NCBI GenBank assembly: GCA_022827905.1 | Contig: JAJEIQ010000028.1 | Coordinates: 1-33,278 of the forward strand | Direction: 5' to 3' | DNA length: 33,278 bases | Origin: Pseudomonadales bacterium | Lineage (GTDB): Bacteria > Pseudomonadota > Gammaproteobacteria > Pseudomonadales > Azotimanducaceae | Part shown: in pieces, positions 28,744 through 33,278 of the stretch | Layout: each line of letters opens with the position of its first letter | How positions within the stretch are numbered: the first letter of the stretch is position 1 | Position numbers and translations under genes: made by a program | The notes under the pieces: model-generated | The model's database searches: none | Told to the model about the DNA's origin: nothing | What the model saw: only the letters and a program-made list of their open reading frames with translations

Positions 28744-29658
28744 CTAGGCTCGAATGGCCGCTGGGGGCATGATGGACCGATCTTGGTTGCTGTCGCGCCC
28801 GACCGTGCAGACCTCCCAAGCGTCGTCGCAGCGCAGTAGCGCCCGAGCCAGCTTGTTGTTCAGCGCGTGGCCGGACATGTGGCCGCTGAACGCGCCAAGA
28901 ATCGGACGCCCGAGTAGGTAGAGGTCGCCGATGGCGTCGAGCACCTTGTGCTTGACGAATTCGTCGCGATAGCGCAGCCCGCTGCCGTTGATCACGCTGA
29001 AGTCGCCGATGCCCACCGCGTTCTCAAGGCTGGAGCCCAGGCACTTGTTGATCGCTTGGGCTTGGCTGAGCTCGCTGAGCAGTCCGAACGAACGGGCGCG
29101 GCTGACATCCTTGACGTAGGACACCCGGGAGAAATCCAAGCTGGCCTGCTTGGGAAGGCGGTTGTACACGGGGTGGTCCGCCACGAAGGTGTAGGAGGCC
29201 TTGAAGCCCGGGTGGGGGGTGAGCGCCGCAAAGGCTTCCCCTTGGGTAACCCGAACTTCGCGCTTGATGCGGATGAACTCCTTCACCGCATCCTGCTCCA
29301 CGAGGCCAACCGAGCCGATCAGATTGACGAACGGCGCCGCGCTGCCATCCATGATCGGCACTTCCTCGGCGTTGAGCTCGACGATCAGGTTGTCCACGCC
29401 AAGGCCCCAGAGCGCCGACAGCAGATGCTCCACGGTTGAGACCTGCACGCCGCCGTCGGCGATGCTCGTGGCGAGCGTTGTGTCGGAGACGTTCTGCGCG
29501 CAAGCGCGAACGCTGCCTCGCCCTGGCAGGTCGGTGCGGACAAAAAGGACGCCTGTGTTCTCCCCGGCAGGGCGTAAGGTCATGCGAACCTTTTGTCCCG
29601 AATGCACGCCAATGCCAATGGCGTACACAGGTTGTTTGATCGTGCGCTGTGGAATCAT
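28744..29658 (-). CDS. lpxC: UDP-3-O-acyl-N-acetylglucosamine deacetylase
   Basis: The 304-residue zinc amidase removes the acetyl group from UDP-3-O-acyl-GlcNAc, the committed step of lipid A synthesis, in the cytosol. Zinc ligands are H78 (in STVEHLLSAL, with catalytic E77), H237 and D241 (in FVKHKVLDAIGDL); H264 in SGHALNNKL is the general acid. All match E. coli LpxC numbering shifted by one. The mid-section departs from the E. coli sequence (SLENAVGIGDFSVING), still in family range. ATG at 29658. It heads a probable lpxC-gltX transcript. It lies outside the division cluster where lpxC usually follows ftsZ. Confidence 0.96.
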   Translation of the reverse strand: MIPQRTIKQPVYAIGIGVHSGQKVRMTLRPAGENTGVLFVRTDLPGRGSVRACAQNVSDTTLATSIADGGVQVSTVEHLLSALWGLGVDNLIVELNAEEVPIMDGSAAPFVNLIGSVGLVEQDAVKEFIRIKREVRVTQGEAFAALTPHPGFKASYTFVADHPVYNRLPKQASLDFSRVSYVKDVSRARSFGLLSELSQAQAINKCLGSSLENAVGIGDFSVINGSGLRYRDEFVKHKVLDAIGDLYLLGRPILGAFSGHMSGHALNNKLARALLRCDDAWEVCTVGRDSNQDRSIMPPAAIRA

Positions 29659-29696
29659 GCTGCTTTTCCCAAAGCCGGTAAACGAGACCGGATGCG

Positions 29697-29702
29697 ACTA
29701 TA
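29697..29702 (-). promoter_or_regulatory. -10 element of lpxC
   Basis: On the minus strand TATAGT (5 of 6 to consensus) lies about 38 bases upstream of the lpxC start. The hexamer 17 bp further upstream is TTCATT, a weak -35, within a T-rich stretch that could serve as an UP element. Confidence 0.5.
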
Positions 29703-29909
29703 CCCTAGCGCGAAAAGAAAATGAAGGAAAAGTGGAGAAAAAAATGAAAAATGGGGGTGCCCGCCAGTTTGTCGCAGAGTGGGGAATTTATTGTTTTTCT
29801 TCAATGAGTTAGTTGCTCCGACCGGGCCAAGGTCCAAGCCGTTGATACACAATGTTACAAATTTGTTCAGCCGATGGCACCCATTCATCGGGCTGGATTT
29901 CAAGTCGCG

Positions 29910-29915
29910 TACAAT
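29910..29915 (+). promoter_or_regulatory. -10 element TACAAT next to dusA start
   Basis: TACAAT ends ten bases before the dusA ATG (29926), so transcription would start about three bases before the start codon or at it. No Shine-Dalgarno lies between. This suggests a leaderless or nearly leaderless mRNA, if this ATG is the true start. Confidence 0.45.
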
Positions 29916-29925
29916 ACCGCGCATC

Positions 29926-30978
29926 ATGGTTGACGTTCAACAACGGATCCAACCGCAGGCCACGTCTCCGGGGGCGGCAAAGCGGCTTGCGGTTGCGCCG
30001 ATGATGGCCTGCACCGACACCCACTGCCGCACGCTGCATCGCTTGTTCAGCCCCAACGCCCTGTTGTTCACCGAAATGGTCACCGCAGGGGCTGTGGTTT
30101 ACGGCCCCCGCCAGCGCCTGTTGCGCTTCCAGCCCGCCGAGGCCCCGGTGGCCTGCCAACTGGGCGGCGGCGATCCGGGCCTGTTGGGCGAGGCGGCGCA
30201 ATTGGCGGCCGACGCTGGCTTCGCGGAATTCAATCTCAACGTGGGCTGCCCATCGCCGCGGGTGCGCCAAGGCGCCTTCGGTGCGGCGCTGATGGCCGAG
30301 CCTCGGCGCGTGGCGGACTGCCTGGCGGCCATGGGCGCTGCCGTCAAGGTGCCGGTTACGGTCAAATGCCGCCTCGGGCTGGATGGGCGGGATTGCGATG
30401 CCTTTCTCGATGATTTCACCGCCGCGGTTTCCGAAGCGGGTTGCCGAACCCTTTACGTTCACGCCCGAATAGCCGTTCTGAACGGATTGAACGCGGCCCA
30501 GAACCGCAGCATCCCGCCCTTGCAGCCGGACCGCGTGCATGGGCTGAAGGCGCGCTTCCCGAAACTGCGCATCATTGCCAACGGCGGCATCGACACGCTG
30601 GCGGCGGCGGCCGCGTACTTGGCGCACGTCGATGGCGTCATGATTGGCCGAGCGGCTTGGCGAGAGCCCCGCTTCCTGAACCGCGTGGACGCCATGATGT
30701 TCGGCGCGCCGCTGGTCTCGGAGCGTGATGCGTTGGACGCCTATCTCGGCCACATGGGCAGCCAACTGGCCCAAGGGGAGCGGCTGGCCGACTTGGTTCG
30801 GCCCATCCTCGGCTTGTTCAAGGGGCAACCGGGTGCCCGGCGCTACCGGCAACGGCTTTCCTGCCCCAAGGCCTTGCGCAGCAACCGACTTGACGTGGTG
30901 CTGGACGCCATCGACCAGCTGGGAGTCAGGGGGGAGGCGCTCCGGGGTCCGGAGTCGCAGGCTGCAAGGGCGGCGTGA
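29926..30978 (+). CDS. dusA: tRNA-dihydrouridine(20/20a) synthase
   Basis: The 350-residue FMN enzyme reduces uridine in the tRNA D-loop. It starts the barrel with RLAVAPMMACTDTHCR, then LLFTEMVTAGAVVYG, VACQLGGGDP and NLNVGCPSPRV with the catalytic cysteine C108. NRSIPPLQPDRVHGLK and DGVMIGRAAWREP are DusA hallmarks rather than DusB or DusC. The HARKA motif of DusA reads HARIA here, a substitution near the FMN site that deserves a look. I chose the ATG at 29926; the frame is open to 29779 but upstream residues are not family-like. The TGA stop overlaps the start of the TerB-like gene by one base. Confidence 0.94.
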   Translation: MVDVQQRIQPQATSPGAAKRLAVAPMMACTDTHCRTLHRLFSPNALLFTEMVTAGAVVYGPRQRLLRFQPAEAPVACQLGGGDPGLLGEAAQLAADAGFAEFNLNVGCPSPRVRQGAFGAALMAEPRRVADCLAAMGAAVKVPVTVKCRLGLDGRDCDAFLDDFTAAVSEAGCRTLYVHARIAVLNGLNAAQNRSIPPLQPDRVHGLKARFPKLRIIANGGIDTLAAAAAYLAHVDGVMIGRAAWREPRFLNRVDAMMFGAPLVSERDALDAYLGHMGSQLAQGERLADLVRPILGLFKGQPGARRYRQRLSCPKALRSNRLDVVLDAIDQLGVRGEALRGPESQAARAA

Positions 30979-31427
30979 TGCTGGCTCGTTTGCTGGAGCG
31001 CATTCAAGCGCCCGCCGCAGAGGATAGCCCGGAGACCACCGTTGAACTGGCGGCGGCGGTGCTGCTCATCGAGGTGGCTTGGGCCGATCATCAGGTTGCC
31101 GATGCCGAACTGAGGGCGATTGAGCGGACTCTCAAGGCGGTGCTGCAACTCAGCGACGAGGATGTGCGCGCCTTGATCGATGAGTCCCGTTCGGCGCAAC
31201 GGGAAAGCGTGGGCCTGCATCGCTTCACCCGGGCCATTGTCGATGCTTGGAGTGCGGAGCAGCGATTCGAGCTGTTGGTGCATCTATGGCGCCTGGCCTA
31301 CAGCGATTCAGGGCTCGACAAGTACGAGGAGGCAACCATCCGCAAGATCGCCGACCTGCTCTACGTGGACCACCCCCGGTTCATCGCCGCCAAGTTCAAA
31401 GCGAAGCGGCTTGTGGCGGTGAACTAG
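30978..31427 (+). CDS. TerB-like protein
   Basis: The 149-residue all-helical protein resembles the TerB/TerB-like family: LAAAVLLIEVAWADHQVADAEL in the first half and LWRLAYSDSGLDKYEEATIRKIADLLYV in the second, the acid-rich repeat pair thought to bind metal ions. TerB-like proteins were found in tellurite-resistance operons, but most, as here, are stand-alone with unknown function. The ATG at 30978 shares its A with the dusA TGA, so translation is coupled; a GTG at 30975 is possible. Its 3' end overlaps the convergent STAS gene by 32 bp. Confidence 0.87.
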   Translation: MLARLLERIQAPAAEDSPETTVELAAAVLLIEVAWADHQVADAELRAIERTLKAVLQLSDEDVRALIDESRSAQRESVGLHRFTRAIVDAWSAEQRFELLVHLWRLAYSDSGLDKYEEATIRKIADLLYVDHPRFIAAKFKAKRLVAVN

Positions 31428-31917
31428 GCTGGTCGGGATCGGCCTCCAGGACGGCCATCAGATCCTTGAAGGTATCCTCGTTGCGGGCGTTCATCGACAT
31501 CAGGGTGCGGTGGGCGTCGATGACTTGGCTGCGCAGCACGTCCTCCTGGGTGTGGGCGAGACGCGGCAGCTCGGTGAGCTGGGCGGTCTCGCTGAGCGGC
31601 GCATCAATGATGTGGAAGACGTCCTCGAAGCCCATGGTGAGCAGGATGCGGGTCACGTCGGGCCGGGTGGAGACCAGGGTGGGCACGTAGTCGAAGCGGC
31701 GGCCCGCCTCGATGGAGAGCTTGGCCAGCAGGCCCAGCGAGGTGCTGTCGATGGCGTCGATTTCGGAGAGGTCCACCAATACCGACTTGAACTCGGCGTC
31801 GCTGAACATGCGTTCCAGAAAGCCGTCGATGGCGCCGCTGATGGTGAGCCGCACGTCGCCGATGAACTTCAGCTCGTACACGCCGTCGTAAGCGGCGGCC
31901 AGAATCTTCCCGGACAC
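31396..31917 (-). CDS. STAS-domain anti-sigma factor antagonist
   Basis: The 173-residue protein has a STAS fold in residues ~1-110: LKFIGDVRLTISGAI, then SVLVDLSEIDAIDSTSLGLLAKL, where S58 is the likely phosphorylation site as in SpoIIAA/RsbV. Residues ~115-173 are a helical tail without clear family. The GTG at 31917 lies one base after the stop of the PP2C phosphatase gene, so the two are translated together; the phosphatase presumably dephosphorylates S58. The pair resembles the HsbR-HsbA and CrsR-CrsA modules of Gammaproteobacteria. No kinase/anti-sigma gene is adjacent. Its end overlaps the TerB-like gene by 32 bp. Confidence 0.9.
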   Translation of the reverse strand: MSGKILAAAYDGVYELKFIGDVRLTISGAIDGFLERMFSDAEFKSVLVDLSEIDAIDSTSLGLLAKLSIEAGRRFDYVPTLVSTRPDVTRILLTMGFEDVFHIIDAPLSETAQLTELPRLAHTQEDVLRSQVIDAHRTLMSMNARNEDTFKDLMAVLEADPDQPSSPPQAASL

Positions 31918-31918
31918 C

Positions 31919-33028
31919 TCAGGACTCCCTCGACACCATCAGGCAGGTCACGTCGTCGGGGCCGTGGGCGTCATCGCCGTCGGCCAGCTCCAACGCCTGC
32001 CACAGGCCGCTCAAGGTGTCGTTTTCCTGCAGCGCCTGCAGCAACAGCCCTTCCTTGGATGCCAAGTCACCGTCCGGCAGCAGGTCGAGCACGCCATCGG
32101 TGAACGTCACCAGCCGGTCGCCGGCGGCGGGCTTCAGGGTGAGGATGTCGTAGCTGACCTCATCGAACAGGCCAATCGGCTTGCCCTTAAGCTCCAGAAA
32201 GCGGGCCTCGCCGCCCTCGACAAAGGCCATGGGCGGGTAGTGGCCCGCATTGGCGATGCGGATGCTGTCGTCCTTGAGGTCGCAGATGGCGATCAGCAAG
32301 GCCACGTGCTTGTCCATGTGCTGGTCGAGCAGTTCATTGTTCAGCCACGCCAGAATCTGCCCCGGGTTCTTCATCATGGCTCGCCGGTACTCGCGCCTGA
32401 GCCGCCGGGAGAAGTTCTTCAGCAACACGGTGACAAAGGCGGAGGAGGCGCCATGACCCGAGACATCGGCGACGTAGAAGGCGAAGTAGCGTTCGCCGAT
32501 GCGGAAATAGTCCACGAAGTCGCCGCTCAGAATGAGGGACGGCACGATGCGGTGGCGCAGCCGGTAGCGGTCTATGGCCATCGGGTTGGGCGGCAGCATG
32601 CCCAGTTGGACGTGCCGCCCGGCCCGCTGGTCGCGCTTGAGGTCGCGCACGAACTGGTCGAGCCGAGTCTCCAACTGGCCCGCGACGGCCTTGAAGCGGC
32701 CGAGGACGATGGCCACGCGCTCCGCGAAGTCCGTCGCCTTGCCCGGCAGTTGCCAGACATCGGCGAGCCCCGCCTGCAGCGCCTTGAACAGCAGGTCCGG
32801 GGACAGCTCGCTGGACGCCAACGCGACGGGGATGTAGCGGAATTGGCTGGCCAACTCCTCGGACCATTCGAGGCGGTCGCAAATGATGAGTTCGGGATGT
32901 GCGTGGTCGCAAATGCGAACGGCTGCGCTGAGGTTCGATGCGGACAGCAGCGGGTACCCCAGTTCATTGAACTGATCCGCTAGCGAAGAGGCCGCCCCTG
33001 GATCAGTTTCGACTACCAGAAGGCTCAT
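31919..33028 (-). CDS. Response regulator with PP2C/SpoIIE phosphatase output
   Basis: The 369-residue protein starts with a receiver domain (1-120): LLVVETD holds the acidic pair, D51 in IICDRLEW is the phospho-acceptor, ALASSE and LPGK complete the pocket. A coiled linker (~125-150) leads to a SpoIIE-type PP2C phosphatase: LILSGDFVDYF, ADVSGHG with metal ligand D188, ANAGHYPP, TDGVLDLL and DDVTCLMV. There is no HATPase kinase domain at the C-terminus, unlike HsbR. It should dephosphorylate the STAS protein encoded right after it. I use the ATG at 33028; an in-frame GTG at 33055 is possible but lacks a ribosome site. The upstream side faces an IS. Confidence 0.92.
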   Translation of the reverse strand: MSLLVVETDPGAASSLADQFNELGYPLLSASNLSAAVRICDHAHPELIICDRLEWSEELASQFRYIPVALASSELSPDLLFKALQAGLADVWQLPGKATDFAERVAIVLGRFKAVAGQLETRLDQFVRDLKRDQRAGRHVQLGMLPPNPMAIDRYRLRHRIVPSLILSGDFVDYFRIGERYFAFYVADVSGHGASSAFVTVLLKNFSRRLRREYRRAMMKNPGQILAWLNNELLDQHMDKHVALLIAICDLKDDSIRIANAGHYPPMAFVEGGEARFLELKGKPIGLFDEVSYDILTLKPAAGDRLVTFTDGVLDLLPDGDLASKEGLLLQALQENDTLSGLWQALELADGDDAHGPDDVTCLMVSRES

Positions 33029-33139
33029 TTTCTTTTCGGCAAGGCAAACAGTCACGCAAATGCGTTAAGGAACTTTACTCCTATTCCACCGGCTATGACA
33101 AGGCGCTTCGCTCGCAGCTGGTGGGGAAGGGCATAGGCT

Positions 33140-33278
33140 GTTGAGAACAAATAAATTGTCCGGTCCTGTAACACATGAACTGTCCGGTTTCAGACTGTCC
33201 CGAACTTCATCGGTTTGGGGATGGTCATGGGCATTGTTCAAGTCAACCAGGACAGGAGGATGGCGGTGTTCGAGGACG
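33140..33278 (+). mobile_element. Left end of an insertion sequence (partial, family uncertain)
   Basis: The segment has TGTCCGGT at 33157-33164 and 33181-33188 and a related TGTCCCG at 33196-33202, a cluster of subterminal repeats typical of IS ends. An AT-rich patch (33148-33157) precedes them. A reading frame starts at the window edge. The outer boundary is uncertain. An ISNCY-type element is my guess. Confidence 0.45.
33266..33278 (+). CDS. Possible transposase, first codons only
   Basis: A GTG at 33266 follows AGGAGG (33254-33259) at six bases, and the frame begins (M)FED before the window ends. An opening FED/FEEV is common in ISNCY-type transposases with an N-terminal helix-turn-helix, but four codons cannot prove it. 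ATGs at 33221 and 33260 are alternative starts in other positions. Confidence 0.35.

Larger units (their letters stand above)
29659..29925. other. 267-bp AT-rich divergent region lpxC/dusA
   Basis: No gene is called. The lpxC side carries a probable promoter and an A/T-rich stretch (about 29710-29755) that could act as an UP element. The dusA side carries a 10-bp palindrome ACAAATTTGT (29857-29866) and TACAAT just before the dusA start. Confidence 0.6.

Noticed and set aside
29857-29866. Palindrome ACAAATTTGT before dusA as a Zur site
   Set aside because: dusA is near zur in some enterics, but the right half does not fit the Zur box and no zinc gene is present.
29926-30978. dusA as the attachment site of an integrated element
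   Set aside because: dusA is a known integration target, but no integrase or att duplication is visible and the gene is intact.

Overview
The window comes from a GC-rich, Gram-negative gammaproteobacterium, probably uncultured or environmental. RNase T is largely a gammaproteobacterial enzyme, NrdA and NrdB are of the Pseudomonas type, LpxC shows an LPS outer membrane, and DusA and a monothiol CGFS glutaredoxin fit the same group. The many CoA, SDR, crotonase, thiolase, CaiB/BaiF and luciferase-like genes suggest a versatile lipid- and carboxylate-degrading heterotroph. No tRNA, rRNA or CRISPR array was recognised. Gene density is high, with several stop-to-stop or stop-to-start overlaps.

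Layout: both edges touch insertion sequences. The left edge (1-138) is the tail of an IS4-type transposase gene. The right edge (about 33140-33278) looks like the leader and first codons of another IS. From left to right the interior holds: a MalY/PatB-type C-S lyase (-) divergent from grxD (+); rnt (-); a REP-like mosaic of inverted repeats; a stand-alone AAA/DUF4143 ATPase (-) with two near-identical palindromes upstream; argG (+); a very large SNF2 helicase (-); a crotonase-fold protein, a CinA/MoaB-type protein and an SDR (all +); glpK (-); nrdA and nrdB (+) followed immediately by a two-gene type II restriction-modification system; a thiolase-MAPEG pair (-); an SDR (-) divergent from a PLP-dependent dehydratase (+); a quinone-oxidoreductase-like MDR and a CaiB/BaiF CoA-transferase (-) divergent from an LLM flavin oxidoreductase (+); an SRPBCC-like protein (-) behind a 12-C homopolymer; lpxC-gltX (-); dusA-terB (+); and a REC-PP2C phosphatase with a STAS partner (-).

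The most interesting reading is the nrdAB locus. Two candidate NrdR boxes lie exactly 31 bp apart far upstream of nrdA. Downstream of nrdB, with a 10-bp gap and a ribosome-binding site overlapping the nrdB stop, sits a beta-class SPPY methyltransferase that overlaps by one base a BglII/BstYI-fold endonuclease with an intact D-x8-E-x-Q active site. If transcription reads through, a restriction-modification system is controlled by the dNTP-synthesis operon. Other points worth checking are the paired TATGCGCATA palindromes before the DUF4143 ATPase, a possible phase-variable tract, two 'enzymes' whose catalytic residues are replaced (crotonase and SDR), and lpxC lying outside its usual cell-division cluster.
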